A stretch of DNA of 64,000 nucleotides from Flavobacterium pectinovorum (GCF_022802975.1 NZ_JAFEVZ010000002.1:124001-188000); one strand, 5' to 3'. Shown: positions 1 to 8,810, counted from the first letter of the stretch. Translations and numbers: made by a program. Notes: generated by a model from the sequence alone, not told the origin.

Positions 1-393
1 CACTCCGCATTCTTCTGTCATCGGAATCACTTCATGAATTTCATCGACATTCAAATCGCCGCCGGTTCCGTAATAACTTTTTAATAAAGGAGAAACTGCT
101 TTGTACCAACGTTGTAAAACCCCTTTTTTGCGAGGATCGTTCGGGTCAAAATTGATTCCCGATTTAGCGCCTCCAATTGCAGGGCCTGAAACTGAGAATT
201 TTACTTCCATTGTTTTTGCCAATGACAAAACCTCATTCATGTCAAGGCCTTTTCTCATTCTGGTACCTCCGCCGGCTGCTCCTCCGCGAAGTGAATTGAT
301 TACGGTCCAGCCTTCGGCTTCTGTTTCAGAATCTTTCCAGTTAAAAACAATTTCAGGTTCTTTATTTTCGAATTGCTGCAATAAATCTTTCAT
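1..393 (-). CDS. Glu/Leu/Phe/Val dehydrogenase, N-terminal part (cut by window edge)
   Basis: The minus-strand frame starts at an ATG at 393 and runs open to base 1, giving the first 131 residues (MKDLLQQFENKEPEIVF...). It contains the dimerisation-domain signature of amino-acid dehydrogenases: a glycine-rich GGAAGGGTRM stretch, GPAIGGAKSGINF with the catalytic-region lysine, and GTGGDLNVDE. Family knowledge: these NAD(P)-dependent enzymes oxidatively deaminate glutamate or branched-chain amino acids in the cytoplasm. The NAD-binding domain lies outside the window, so glutamate versus leucine specificity cannot be decided. It is followed at the left by sequence I cannot see, and upstream it is separated from its neighbour by a hairpin terminator. 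Confidence 0.9.
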   Translation of the reverse strand, partial: MKDLLQQFENKEPEIVFNWKDSETEAEGWTVINSLRGGAAGGGTRMRKGLDMNEVLSLAKTMEVKFSVSGPAIGGAKSGINFDPNDPRKKGVLQRWYKAVSPLLKSYYGTGGDLNVDEIHEVIPMTEECGV

Positions 394-482
394 TTTGTTA
401 AAGTATGTTTAGTTTTTGTAAAAGTATGAAATAGAATAATGCGAATAATGTATTTGGTATCAATTTTATTATTGGAAAAAAG

Positions 483-511
483 AAAGCCGAAAACAGATCG
501 TTTTCGGCTTT
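483..511 (-). terminator. Rho-independent-like terminator after the chalcone-isomerase-like gene
   Basis: A perfect 12-bp stem (AAAGCCGAAAAC at 483-494, GTTTTCGGCTTT at 500-511) with a 5-base loop lies 22 bases past the stop of the gene at 534-1106. On the minus strand it is followed by CTTTTTTCC, a short T-run, so it acts in that direction. Confidence 0.75.
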
Positions 512-533
512 AAGATTTATATTAATCAGGAAA

Positions 534-1106
534 TTATTGCCCCAATAAATTTTTCTTTAAGGTTTCATCAACCGGTTTGTTTGAAAGCCAGATTCCAAAC
601 AATGCTTTTTTGAAATCAAATCCCGGAATTTTTCCTTTCAGAGCTTCGTTTTTAATAACATTAATGGTTTGGTCCATTGGGTTGTAAGCCAATATAAATA
701 CGTCTTTTTCTGTGATTTTGTCGCTCAAAAGTGTTTTTAACTGCTCAATTCTCGGTCTCAACTCTTCAAGATTACTTCCTGCAGATTTTTCAAAACCAAC
801 ATTCATGGCTTTGGTTAATTTATTAGCAGAAACCATAGACGAAGTAATTTCAATTCGTATGGCCATTTCAGTATCGCTGTCAATAATGAATTGAGGATCC
901 TGAGTTAATTGTGATAAATACAAAGCCTGAACATAAACTTCTAACCACATTTTTGATCTTCCGCCTGCACCGTTAAGTTGTAAAGTTTTGTTTAGAACTT
1001 CTATTTTTCTTGGAACAGTAACACCGTTTACATCGATGTGAGATTGCGCAGATACTGTGAATTGTATGCTTAAAAGGAGTGTGAGCAACAGTAAAATCTT
1101 TTTCAT
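534..1106 (-). CDS. Chalcone-isomerase-like exported protein
   Basis: 190 residues. Residues 1-20 (MKKILLLLTLLLSIQFTVSA, then Q) form a signal peptide with AQ at the likely cleavage site, so the protein is periplasmic. The rest matches the bacterial chalcone-isomerase-like family: GVTVPRKI, NGAGGRSKMWLEVYVQALYL, then a helix-rich middle with a KAMNVGF segment and the terminal FKKALFGIWLSNKPVDETLKKNLLG. In this family the bacterial members are not flavonoid enzymes; a lipid or fatty-acid-binding role has been proposed, so no reaction is assigned. The ATG at 1106 is the only start that gives a proper signal peptide. It stands alone, ending in a terminator. Confidence 0.8.
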   Translation of the reverse strand: MKKILLLLTLLLSIQFTVSAQSHIDVNGVTVPRKIEVLNKTLQLNGAGGRSKMWLEVYVQALYLSQLTQDPQFIIDSDTEMAIRIEITSSMVSANKLTKAMNVGFEKSAGSNLEELRPRIEQLKTLLSDKITEKDVFILAYNPMDQTINVIKNEALKGKIPGFDFKKALFGIWLSNKPVDETLKKNLLGQ

Positions 1107-1467
1107 AGTCTTTCTTGATAATTGTTTTTTTTAGTTTTAGTTTTTTGCAAAAATACTGTTAATTTCTAAAATTCTACCTTTTAAAAGCCAAGTTTTTTGT
1201 GATATTGTCTTTGGTTTTTGAAATCTATTGAATTAAGAATCAAATTAGTAAGAGTAATTTTACTGTGTTTTGCTGCATGTGTCTTCTCTTATTAGATTAT
1301 CATTGAAGAATATCCAGATGAGTGTATTTTAATTTTTCTAATCAATAATTTTATTCTTAAATTCTGAGTAATTTGTTGTGAAATTAAAGTTTAGATGTTT
1401 TTTATTTAACAGATCAACGAAAACGTTATCGTATTTTTTGATTAAAGCTTAAAATACTATGCATGCA
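1107..1467. other. Intergenic, divergent upstream regions
   Basis: AT-rich spacer between divergently transcribed genes. I see no credible coding frame. A minus-strand TATTTTTG (1148-1155) could be the -7 element of the chalcone-isomerase-like gene, but no TTG sits at the expected -33 distance. The perfect palindrome ATGCATGCAT occupies 1459-1468. Confidence 0.5.
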
Positions 1468-1497
1468 TTGTTATTTGATATTTAAAATTTATCTTTG
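1468..1497 (+). promoter_or_regulatory. Bacteroidetes-type promoter of the acyl-CoA dehydrogenase gene
   Basis: TTG at 1468-1470, a 19-base spacer, then TATCTTTG at 1490-1497, matching the Bacteroidetes consensus TTG-N19ish-TAnnTTTG. The start codon is 56 bases further on. The palindrome ATGCATGCAT (1459-1468) touches the -33 element and is a possible operator. Confidence 0.65.
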
Positions 1498-1553
1498 AAA
1501 AGCTTCTTTATGGAAAATATGGAATGCATTTTAACAACTAAAGAACCACTATT

Positions 1554-2696
1554 ATGGATTTTAATCTAACAGAAGAGCATTTAATGATTCAGCAGGCAGC
1601 GAGAGATTTTGCTCAAAATGAATTATTGCCGGGTGTAATTGAAAGAGACGAGAAGCAAATTTTTCCGACGGAACAAATAAAAAAAATGGGACAATTAGGT
1701 TTCATGGGAATGATGGTGGATCCTAAATACGGAGGAAGCGGTCTGGATACAGTTTCGTACGTAATTGCAATGGAAGAAATTTCTAAAGTGGATGCTTCGG
1801 CTTCAGTAGTGATGTCTGTAAACAATTCTTTAGTTTGCTGGGGAATACAAGAATTTGGAACCGAAGAGCAAAAACAAAAATATTTACCGGGACTGGCTTC
1901 GGGTGAAATTCACGGTGCTTTTTGTTTAAGTGAGCCTGAAGCGGGAAGTGATGCCACTTCGCAAAAAACAACCGCTATTGATATGGGAGACCATTATTTG
2001 GTAAACGGTACAAAAAACTGGATTACCAACGGAAATACGGCTTCTGTTTATTTGGTTATTGCACAAACGCATGCCGAACTGAAACATAAAGGAATAAATG
2101 TGCTGATTATGACCAAAGATATGCCCGGATTTTCAATCGGACCAAAAGAGCAAAAAATGGGTATTCGAGGGTCAGATACGCATTCATTAATGTTTAGTGA
2201 TGTGAAGGTTCCCAAAGAAAACAGAATCGGTGAGGATGGTTTCGGGTTTAAATTTGCTATGAAAACGCTTGCGGGCGGACGTATTGGAATTGCTTCTCAG
2301 GCTCTGGGAATCGCTTCAGGGGCTTACGAACTTGCTTTGAAATATTCAAAAGAGCGCAAAGCTTTCGGTACTGAAATCTGTAATCATCAGGCCATTGCAT
2401 TTAAACTGGCGGATATGGCGGTTAATATTGAAGCAGCCCGTCATTTGTGTATGAAAGCCGCCTGGGATAAAGACCAGCATAAAAATTATGATGTAAGCGG
2501 TGCTATGGCTAAATTATTTGCTTCCCAGACAGCTATGGATACAGCAGTAGAAGCGGTTCAGATTCACGGAGGAAATGGGTATGTAAAAGAATATCATGTG
2601 GAACGTATGATGCGTGACGCCAAAATCACCCAAATTTATGAAGGAACTTCTGAGATTCAGAAAATTGTAATTTCAAGAGCAGTTATCGGAGGATAA
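1554..2696 (+). CDS. Acyl-CoA dehydrogenase
   Basis: 380 residues, the usual length for the short/medium-chain acyl-CoA dehydrogenase family, a cytoplasmic FAD enzyme of fatty-acid or branched-chain acyl-CoA breakdown that introduces the alpha-beta double bond. Visible family signatures: the N-terminal helical domain with DPKYGGSGLD, the FAD/substrate signature GAFCLSEPEAGSDA near 120-135, KNWITNG, the C-terminal helical domain with ERKAFG and HQAIAFKLADM, IHGGNGY, and QIYEGTSEIQ, where the glutamate is the catalytic base. It is monocistronic, with its own promoter and terminator. Chain-length specificity cannot be read; similar genes are often labelled butyryl-CoA dehydrogenase. Confidence 0.93.
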   Translation: MDFNLTEEHLMIQQAARDFAQNELLPGVIERDEKQIFPTEQIKKMGQLGFMGMMVDPKYGGSGLDTVSYVIAMEEISKVDASASVVMSVNNSLVCWGIQEFGTEEQKQKYLPGLASGEIHGAFCLSEPEAGSDATSQKTTAIDMGDHYLVNGTKNWITNGNTASVYLVIAQTHAELKHKGINVLIMTKDMPGFSIGPKEQKMGIRGSDTHSLMFSDVKVPKENRIGEDGFGFKFAMKTLAGGRIGIASQALGIASGAYELALKYSKERKAFGTEICNHQAIAFKLADMAVNIEAARHLCMKAAWDKDQHKNYDVSGAMAKLFASQTAMDTAVEAVQIHGGNGYVKEYHVERMMRDAKITQIYEGTSEIQKIVISRAVIGG

Positions 2697-2717
2697 TTTT
2701 CTCTTTTTAATAGTCAA

Positions 2718-2755
2718 AACCCTTTCGGCTTTTTTAGCTTTGAAAGGGTTTTTTT
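2718..2755 (+). terminator. Terminator after acyl-CoA dehydrogenase
   Basis: Stem AACCCTTTC (2718-2726) with GAAAGGGTT (2742-2750), 15-base loop, followed by five T. It lies 21 bases after the stop. Confidence 0.85.
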
Positions 2756-2827
2756 ACGTTTATTTTTTTTACTTTTCCGAAGTTTATCTTTTTAATCTAT
2801 TTGAGTAGTATTCAACAATCATTTTTT

Positions 2828-3805
2828 ATGAAAAAACTATACTTTATCCTGCCATTTGTTTTGTTAGGCTGTAAATCCGAAATTTCAACAGTGAGCGGAA
2901 AAACTTCACAGTCAACATCTGAAAAGGCTGAAATTAATTATACAGTTGAACAAAATGAAGTTTCTGATTTTTTAAAATACCTTTCCTCTGATGAATTGGA
3001 AGGAAGAGAAACAGGAACGCAGGGTATTGAAAAAGCAGCTGTTTTTCTGGAAGATTTTTTTAAGAAGAATAATGTGAAACCCTATTTCAGTACGTATCGT
3101 GATACGCTTACGAATTTTAAGTCGCCGGCTTATAATATTGTAGGTTATTTGGAAGGAAGCGATCCTGAACTCAAAAAAGAATTTGTGGTTTTGAGTGCGC
3201 ATTACGATCATATTGGTCTGCAAAAAGACAAGCAGGATGACATGATTAATAACGGTGCAAACGATGATGCTTCAGGAGTGACTGTGGTAGCAGAAATGGC
3301 TAAATATTTTGCGAAGACAAAATCGAATAAAAGAAGTATTCTTTTTGTATTTTTTGCAGGAGAAGAAAAAGGATTATTAGGGTCGAAAAGTTTAGTGCAG
3401 AAACTTAAAAAGAAAGATTTTAATTTATACGCCCAGTTAAATATTGAAATGGTTGGTGTACCAATGAAAAGAGATTACCTGGCCTATATTACTGGTTTTG
3501 ATAAATCAAATATGGCAGAGAGAATTAATCAGTACACCGGAAAAAACACAATTGGTTTCCTGCCAAAAGAAGCAGAATATGAGCTTTTTTACCGATCTGA
3601 TAATTATCCTTTTTATGATGTTTTCAAGAAACCTTGCCAGTCTATAAGTACTTTTGATTTTGAAAATTTCGAATTTTATCATCATCCGTCAGATGAATTT
3701 CAGGTAATGAATATTCCGCATATAACTAAATTTGTGCAGGAGTTTTTGCCTGCTGTTACCAAAATTGCAACATCGCCTGCTCAGGAAATTACGATGACAA
3801 AATAA
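2828..3805 (+). CDS. M28-family zinc aminopeptidase, lipoprotein
   Basis: I start at ATG 2828 rather than the in-frame TTG at 2801, because only this start gives a clean lipoprotein signal: MKKLYFILPFVLLGC, with the lipidated cysteine at residue 15. The 325-residue product has the M28 zinc-peptidase layout: SSDELEGRETGTQG at the start of the domain, zinc ligand His in SAHYDHIG (about residue 125), bridging Asp in NGANDDASG, the catalytic/ligand pair in FAGEEKG, NIEMVG, and the last ligand His in FYHHPSDE. Family members remove N-terminal residues from peptides; here it would work in the periplasm, membrane-anchored. The preferred residue is unknown. Confidence 0.9.
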   Translation: MKKLYFILPFVLLGCKSEISTVSGKTSQSTSEKAEINYTVEQNEVSDFLKYLSSDELEGRETGTQGIEKAAVFLEDFFKKNNVKPYFSTYRDTLTNFKSPAYNIVGYLEGSDPELKKEFVVLSAHYDHIGLQKDKQDDMINNGANDDASGVTVVAEMAKYFAKTKSNKRSILFVFFAGEEKGLLGSKSLVQKLKKKDFNLYAQLNIEMVGVPMKRDYLAYITGFDKSNMAERINQYTGKNTIGFLPKEAEYELFYRSDNYPFYDVFKKPCQSISTFDFENFEFYHHPSDEFQVMNIPHITKFVQEFLPAVTKIATSPAQEITMTK

Positions 3806-3828
3806 AGATTCCTTTTACAAGATTTGAT

Positions 3829-3836
3829 TATTTTTG
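3829..3836 (+). promoter_or_regulatory. TAnnTTTG -7 element placed for leaderless start
   Basis: TATTTTTG ends only four bases before the ATG at 3841. With Bacteroidetes spacing the transcript would start at or next to the start codon. No TTG is visible at -33. Confidence 0.45.
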
Positions 3837-3840
3837 CGCT

Positions 3841-4518
3841 ATGAAAAATATTATAATTACAGGAACTTCAAGAGGAATTGGTTATGAATTGGCATTACAG
3901 TTTGCAAATGAAGGTCATCAGGTTTTAGCCATTTCAAGAAAAACGCCAAAAGCGCTTTTAGAACACCAAAATGTAACCTGCCTTTCGGTTGATTTGGCAG
4001 ATGAATCCCAACTCGACACAGTGTGTGATTTTCTTTCTTCAAGCTGGAAAAAAGTGGATGCTGTAGTACATAATGCCGGGGCTTTAATTTGGAAACCTTT
4101 TGCAGAAACTACCCAGACAGATTTTGAAAATATTTATAAAGTGAATGTTTTTGCCGTTGCCAATCTTACCCGAATTTGTTTGCCGTATCTTGAAAAAGGA
4201 AGCCATGTGGTTACCATCAGTTCAATTGGCGGAGTACGAGGCAGTCTTAAGTTTGCAGGACTTGCGGCTTACAGTTCAAGTAAAGGAGCAGTTAGTACCT
4301 TAACCGAATTATTGGCTGAAGAATATAAAGAAAAAGGCATTTCATTTAATGTTTTAGCCTTGGGTTCTGTTCAGACTGAAATGCTCAATGAAGCTTTCCC
4401 GGGTTATCAGGCACCCATTTCTGCAGAAGGAATGGCAACTTATATTTATGATTTTACGCTTAACGGAAATAAATATTTTAACGGAAAAGTGTTAGAAGTT
4501 TCTTCGACTAATCCTTAG
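3841..4518 (+). CDS. SDR-family NAD(P)-dependent oxidoreductase
   Basis: 225 residues, a classical short-chain dehydrogenase/reductase. Visible: the Rossmann nucleotide-binding motif TGTSRGIG at residues 7-14, VVHNAG, the catalytic serine in VVTISSIGG and the YxxxK pair in AAYSSSKGA. The C-terminal substrate loop is short. It is cytoplasmic; the substrate is not identifiable. The gene follows the peptidase by 35 bases and may have its own promoter. Nothing looks truncated. Confidence 0.9.
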   Translation: MKNIIITGTSRGIGYELALQFANEGHQVLAISRKTPKALLEHQNVTCLSVDLADESQLDTVCDFLSSSWKKVDAVVHNAGALIWKPFAETTQTDFENIYKVNVFAVANLTRICLPYLEKGSHVVTISSIGGVRGSLKFAGLAAYSSSKGAVSTLTELLAEEYKEKGISFNVLALGSVQTEMLNEAFPGYQAPISAEGMATYIYDFTLNGNKYFNGKVLEVSSTNP

Positions 4519-4559
4519 TTTGTTTTTAATTTAACCTCAAATTTAACCATCACGAATTT

Positions 4560-5840
4560 ATGAAAAGAAAATTTTTAGTTCTTACAATTGTTTTTTACTG
4601 CCTTTTTTTTGGTTCAAAGATTTCAGCCCAGGCTTATAAGTCAGAGAACATTAACTTTAATACTTATATATTTCCTACAAGCTATATTCCCAAAGATTAT
4701 TATAATTATGGAGTAAAAATAAACCTTTCAGAAAATCCAATTTCAGTAATAATTGATGGAGAGAAAAAGTCATCACGTCCTCCACTTACTTATCATGCTG
4801 GTGATTTTTTTTCTGAAAAAGAATTAATACGTCTTATAGTAGGGACAGAAGATGAAGAAAAGATTAAAATCGGTTTTGTTCCTACTATACTGGAGTTTGG
4901 ACATACAAATCAGCCAATTGAAGCGAAAGATCACTTTATAATAGATGTTTCCTATAAGAATGTTGTATATGGTGCTGATATAAGTGAAAATAAATCTTTA
5001 GAAACTCCATTTACATATACTGTATATTACAGTTATGACACCGTAATTAAAATCATAAATAGCTATAGTAAGCAAGTCGTTATGGAAAAAAAGGATACTA
5101 CTTATAAAAAAATGATTTCTTACAGTTTTGAAGGTTACATACCCGGATTTAAAACAAAGCCGGAAGCAGTAAATTATTTAATTGCTAATATTGATAAAGG
5201 TTTTACTAATGACGTTGTGAATGATATTAAACAATATTTGAGGCCGACGCTGGACTTTTGGTTAGATGTTCAATACATTCAGGATAGATGTTTTTTTTCC
5301 AGAATTTCGAAAGAAGATAAAAATCCATTGTTCTTAAAATTAAATCAGGATGTTGATGCTATAGAAAAATGGTCACGTCAAAAAACAGAACCAATGTTTG
5401 ATGATGCTTTTCTTTCTGCCAATGCTGAATTTATTCAAAAAAATAATTTGGAAAGCAACACAGATCAATCTCGATATTTTCATGATAAAACTCGTTTGTT
5501 GAATTATAAAAACTTTCTTGATGATAAAAAAGTTCTTACTGATTTTATCTTAAAAATGAATCAGTATACGAAACAATTTGATGCAAATGATAAAGGGCAA
5601 AAAGTTGCTTTATGGGCCTGTTATGTAAACATTGCTTCAGGTTTTTCTGTTTTGGGTAATTACAAAAGCAGTTTAGAATACATACAGAAAGCAAGATTAT
5701 TAGATTATCAGGAAAGACAAGTAAAGAATATTGAAGATAAAGTGATAGAAAGGCAAAAGAATCATAATATTTTTGTTGATGCTAATGGAGAAATAAAAAA
5801 AGATGTAAACGATTTGTATTTGAAATATTTCAAGCTTTAA
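4560..5840 (+). CDS. Exported protein of unknown function
   Basis: I do not recognise the family. 426 residues with a signal peptide (MKRKFLVLTIVFYCLFFGSK followed by ISAQ, cleavage after SA). The middle is rich in aromatic and beta-prone sequence; the C-terminal 150 residues (from about NQDVDAIEKW) are helical and lysine-rich, and GQKVALWACYVNIASGFSVLGNYKSSLEYIQKA reads like a pair of TPR-type helices. It is probably a periplasmic or surface-associated protein. It follows the SDR gene by 41 bases in the same direction, but without a functional link I can see. Confidence 0.7.
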   Translation: MKRKFLVLTIVFYCLFFGSKISAQAYKSENINFNTYIFPTSYIPKDYYNYGVKINLSENPISVIIDGEKKSSRPPLTYHAGDFFSEKELIRLIVGTEDEEKIKIGFVPTILEFGHTNQPIEAKDHFIIDVSYKNVVYGADISENKSLETPFTYTVYYSYDTVIKIINSYSKQVVMEKKDTTYKKMISYSFEGYIPGFKTKPEAVNYLIANIDKGFTNDVVNDIKQYLRPTLDFWLDVQYIQDRCFFSRISKEDKNPLFLKLNQDVDAIEKWSRQKTEPMFDDAFLSANAEFIQKNNLESNTDQSRYFHDKTRLLNYKNFLDDKKVLTDFILKMNQYTKQFDANDKGQKVALWACYVNIASGFSVLGNYKSSLEYIQKARLLDYQERQVKNIEDKVIERQKNHNIFVDANGEIKKDVNDLYLKYFKL

Positions 5841-5880
5841 TATAAATAACTTTGTTGAGATCAATTAAAATGATTATATC

Positions 5881-6483
5881 TTGAACGAAACTCTTGCAAA
5901 ATATATTCCCGAACATGCCGTAAAGCCTGTTTTCGATTTGATTGTTGCCAATCAGGTGCATCTTAAAATCGTCAATGAACGCCAAACACGTCACGGCGAT
6001 TACAGACGTGGACCTAGTGGTAAACATGAAATTACAGTAAATGCAAGTTTGAATAAATATCGTTTTTTGATTACACTGATTCATGAAATTTCTCATTTAG
6101 TGGCTTTTGAGAAGTTTGGACGAAATATAAAACCTCACGGAAATGAGTGGAAATTTACATTTCAGCGTTTGATGGTTCCGTTTATTCGTCCGGAGATATT
6201 TCCAAATCAGATTCTGCCACTTTTGGCAAGACATTTTAAGAATCCTTCGGCAAGTAGTGATACGGATACCACTTTGTCTTTAGCTCTTAAGCAATATGAC
6301 AAAGAAAACGATAAGAATTATGTATTTGAGATTCCGTATGGGAGTGTTTTCAGAATTAAGAACGGTAAAGTTTTCAAGAAGATTGCAGTCAGGACAAAAC
6401 GTTTTGAATGTCTGGAAATCAGTTCCGGGAAATTGTATCTTTTTAATCCGAATGCTGAGGTAGAATTGATAAATATCCAGTAA
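5881..6483 (+). CDS. SprT-like zinc metalloprotein
   Basis: 200 residues. The start is TTG at 5881: the nearby ATG at 5869 is closed by a stop four codons later, and the TTG product begins with MNETLAKYIPEHAVKPVF, a complete N-terminus for this family. The metal-binding motif HEISH (about residues 69-73, in TLIHEISHLVAFEKFG) plus a downstream KPHGNEWK, where the third His ligand lies, are typical of SprT/Spartan-like domains. The C-terminal part (FEIPYGSVFRIKNGKVFKKI...) is the small beta domain that follows in bacterial SprT-like proteins. It is predicted to be cytoplasmic; function in bacteria is poorly defined. Confidence 0.85.
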   Translation: MNETLAKYIPEHAVKPVFDLIVANQVHLKIVNERQTRHGDYRRGPSGKHEITVNASLNKYRFLITLIHEISHLVAFEKFGRNIKPHGNEWKFTFQRLMVPFIRPEIFPNQILPLLARHFKNPSASSDTDTTLSLALKQYDKENDKNYVFEIPYGSVFRIKNGKVFKKIAVRTKRFECLEISSGKLYLFNPNAEVELINIQ

Positions 6484-6485
6484 AG

Positions 6486-6530
6486 AAATCCCAAATTCCA
6501 TTTTAAAGATTGGAATTTGGGATTTTTTTT
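6486..6530 (+). terminator. Terminator, copy 1 of a near-identical pair
   Basis: Stem AAATCCCAAATTCCA (6486-6500) with TGGAATTTGGGATTT (6511-6525) and a T-run. The same hairpin, one base different in length, recurs at 7237-7281, so the intervening gene is flanked by near-identical direct copies of a terminator. Confidence 0.85.
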
Positions 6531-6617
6531 TGAAAACTTAAAATCAAAACTTTAGTAAAACATATAATTTATCTTATGTTTATAGTAAAAATCCAATTGA
6601 ATAATCACTAAGTAATT

Positions 6618-7223
6618 ATGATAAAAAAACTACTTCAAATTGTTGTTGCTCTTACTTTTTCAGTTTCACTATGTGCACAAGAAAAGGATACTATTCAATT
6701 TGTTAAGACAGGATCTCCAATTCTTTATTTTGAACTATTTGGCGGGATTTCTGTTATAAAGGATTTTGGATATACAGGTGGTTTTGAATTGAATTACCAA
6801 TACAAAAAAAGTCTTTTTAGTTTTAGATATTCAGATGTAAAAAGCATTAAAGAGGATAAGGAAAAAAGATTACTTATTATACCTTATTATTTTGCCTCAG
6901 AAAATATCAAAGAATATGCTTTGTTGTACGGTATAAGAAATGTAAAACAAAAAACTTCTTTTAGTATTTCAGCAGGAATCAGCCACAATTATTTAACAAA
7001 AACACTTAAAGATAATGAGGGTAATTTCTATCTAAGATCTGAAAGTTATGTTGGATTCCCTTTTGAGGCAAATATGAAGTGGTTTTCTTTAAAAAAACGT
7101 TCTAAAATGATATGGAATGTATTGATACCTAGTGGAGGGGTTAAGCTATTTGGTAATATATCTGAACGGAGTTTTATAGGATTGGGAGGTACCTTCGGTA
7201 TAGGTCTTAATAAAAAGTATTAA
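6618..7223 (+). CDS. Exported, probably beta-barrel-like protein of unknown function
   Basis: 201 residues. A signal peptide ends at CAQ (MIKKLLQIVVALTFSVSLCAQ). The mature part alternates aromatic and polar residues (FELNYQYKKSLFSFRYSD; FGNISERSFIGLGGTFGIGLNKKY), with a terminal aromatic residue, which fits a small outer-membrane beta-barrel of six to eight strands. No catalytic motif is visible. It is isolated between two near-identical terminators, so it is transcribed on its own. The family is not recognised; outer-membrane location is inference. Confidence 0.7.
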   Translation: MIKKLLQIVVALTFSVSLCAQEKDTIQFVKTGSPILYFELFGGISVIKDFGYTGGFELNYQYKKSLFSFRYSDVKSIKEDKEKRLLIIPYYFASENIKEYALLYGIRNVKQKTSFSISAGISHNYLTKTLKDNEGNFYLRSESYVGFPFEANMKWFSLKKRSKMIWNVLIPSGGVKLFGNISERSFIGLGGTFGIGLNKKY

Positions 7224-7236
7224 TTGTAAAATAAAA

Positions 7237-7281
7237 AAATCCCAAATTCCATTTTAAAGATTTGGAATTTGGGATTTTTTT
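7237..7281. terminator. Bidirectional terminator, copy 2
   Basis: Stem AAATCCCAAATTCCA (7237-7251) with TGGAATTTGGGATTT (7263-7277); T-runs on both strands. It separates the gene ending at 7223 (plus) from the ABC operon ending at 7303 (minus). Confidence 0.85.
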
Positions 7282-7302
7282 ATATTGGAATTTTAAAAGC
7301 TT

Positions 7303-8064
7303 CTAGCCTTTCAAATATGCTTCTCTTACCTTTTTGAATAAATTCGAAGAATAAACAAATTTTACGATGTCTTTGTTGTCTGTTCTAAAAATTTCTTCTT
7401 TAGTTCCCTGCCAGGCTTTAAGACCTTTCTTCAGGAAAACAATATTTTCTCCAATTTCCATTACCGAGTTCATATCGTGGGTATTGATTACCGTTGTAAT
7501 ATTGTATTCTTTAGTAATTTCCTGAATTAGATTATCAATCAATGTAGAGGTGTTAGGATCCAGACCAGAGTTTGGTTCATCACAAAATAAGTATTTTGGA
7601 TTATTTACGATAGCACGTGCAATTGCCACACGTTTCTGCATACCTCCTGAAATCTCAGATGGCAGTTTTTTGTGAGCCTCAACTAAGTTTACTCTTTCTA
7701 AAACAAAATCAACACGTTCTTTAATTTTTGCTTTGTTGTCGTTCGTAAACATTCTTAACGGAAACGCAACATTTTCTTCCACAGTCATCGAATCAAATAA
7801 TGCGCTTCCCTGAAATACCATTCCGATTTCAGTTCTCAATTCACGTTTTTCATCCTTGTCTAAATCAGAATAAACTCTTCCATCAAACTCAATTGTTCCT
7901 GTGTCAGGGGTGTGAATTCCTAATAATGTTTTTAACAAAACGGTTTTCCCGGATCCACTTTGTCCAATAATTAAGTTGGTTTTACCCGTTTCAAAAACGG
8001 TCGAAACGCCTTTTAAAACTTTGCTGTCACCAAATGATTTTTCAATATTTTTTACTTCTATCAT
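7303..8064 (-). CDS. ABC transporter ATP-binding protein, MlaF type
   Basis: 253 residues. Walker A GQSGSGKT (about 33-40), Q-loop in GMVFQGSALFDSMTVEENV, ABC signature ISGGMQKRVAIARAI, Walker B YLFCDEPNSGLDP and the H-loop in TVINTHDMNS are all present. The GSALFDSMTV and SGGMQKRV wording is that of MlaF/Mkl-type ATPases, which energise phospholipid or hydrophobic-substrate transport with an MlaE permease. Its start overlaps the permease stop by one base (TAATG), so the two are translationally coupled. No MCE (MlaD-like) gene lies beside them. Confidence 0.92.
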   Translation of the reverse strand: MIEVKNIEKSFGDSKVLKGVSTVFETGKTNLIIGQSGSGKTVLLKTLLGIHTPDTGTIEFDGRVYSDLDKDEKRELRTEIGMVFQGSALFDSMTVEENVAFPLRMFTNDNKAKIKERVDFVLERVNLVEAHKKLPSEISGGMQKRVAIARAIVNNPKYLFCDEPNSGLDPNTSTLIDNLIQEITKEYNITTVINTHDMNSVMEIGENIVFLKKGLKAWQGTKEEIFRTDNKDIVKFVYSSNLFKKVREAYLKG

Positions 8065-8810
8065 TACCCTAATAATAATTGAGTTAATATATAATTAAAA
8101 AGAATGATACAAACAGATGTCCATACAAACGATACTGTACTAGCTTTACCAACTTCTAATGCGCCGCCTTTCATATAATAACCGTGAAAAGATGGAATTG
8201 TAGCCAATAACATGGCAAAAATTAAAGTTTTAATAAAAGCGTATGTAATATGAAAAGGAATAAATTCCATTTGGGCTCCTGCAATAAAATCCTGACTTGT
8301 AGAAAATCCGCCATAAGCACTCGCAAGCCACCCTCCGAAAATGCCTAAAAACATACTAATTCCAATTACAAAAGGATACATTAGCAAAGCTACAATTTTC
8401 GGAAAAACGAGATAGTTTAGTGAATTAACTCCCATAACTTCTAATGCATCAATTTGTTCGGTAACACGCATTGTTCCGATACTTGATGTGATATATGATC
8501 CCATTTTACCGGCCATAATAACGGATATAAAAGTAGGGGCAAACTCCAGAATTACAGATTGACGCGTGGCAAAACCAATTAAATATTTTGGAATTAAGGG
8601 ATTCGTTAAATTCAGAGCAGTCTGAATTGCTACAACCCCGCCAATAAAGAAAGAGATAAAACAAACGATTCCCAGAGAATCAATGATTAAATCGTCGATT
8701 TCCTTGAAAATTAATTTTTTCATGACAGACCATTTAGTCTGTTTGTTGAAAATTTCTTTCAGCATTAAAAAATATTTCCCTATCTGGGATAAATAACGAA
8801 TTAACATCAT
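8064..8810 (-). CDS. ABC transporter permease, MlaE type
   Basis: 248 residues with about five to six hydrophobic segments. The MlaE family is recognisable from GVVAIQTALNL, RQSVILEFAPTFISVIMAGKMGSYITSSIGTMRVTEQIDALEVMGVNSLNYLVFPKI, a region conserved from E. coli MlaE to chloroplast TGD1. Together with the ATPase it forms an inner-membrane lipid transporter, probably for outer-membrane lipid asymmetry. Two tandem ATGs (8810 and 8807) are possible starts. First gene of the two-gene operon. Confidence 0.92.
   Translation of the reverse strand: MMLIRYLSQIGKYFLMLKEIFNKQTKWSVMKKLIFKEIDDLIIDSLGIVCFISFFIGGVVAIQTALNLTNPLIPKYLIGFATRQSVILEFAPTFISVIMAGKMGSYITSSIGTMRVTEQIDALEVMGVNSLNYLVFPKIVALLMYPFVIGISMFLGIFGGWLASAYGGFSTSQDFIAGAQMEFIPFHITYAFIKTLIFAMLLATIPSFHGYYMKGGALEVGKASTVSFVWTSVCIILFNYILTQLLLG

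Noticed and set aside
101..412. Plus-strand open frame at the left edge
   Set aside because: It is antisense to the conserved amino-acid dehydrogenase frame and has no plausible protein character.
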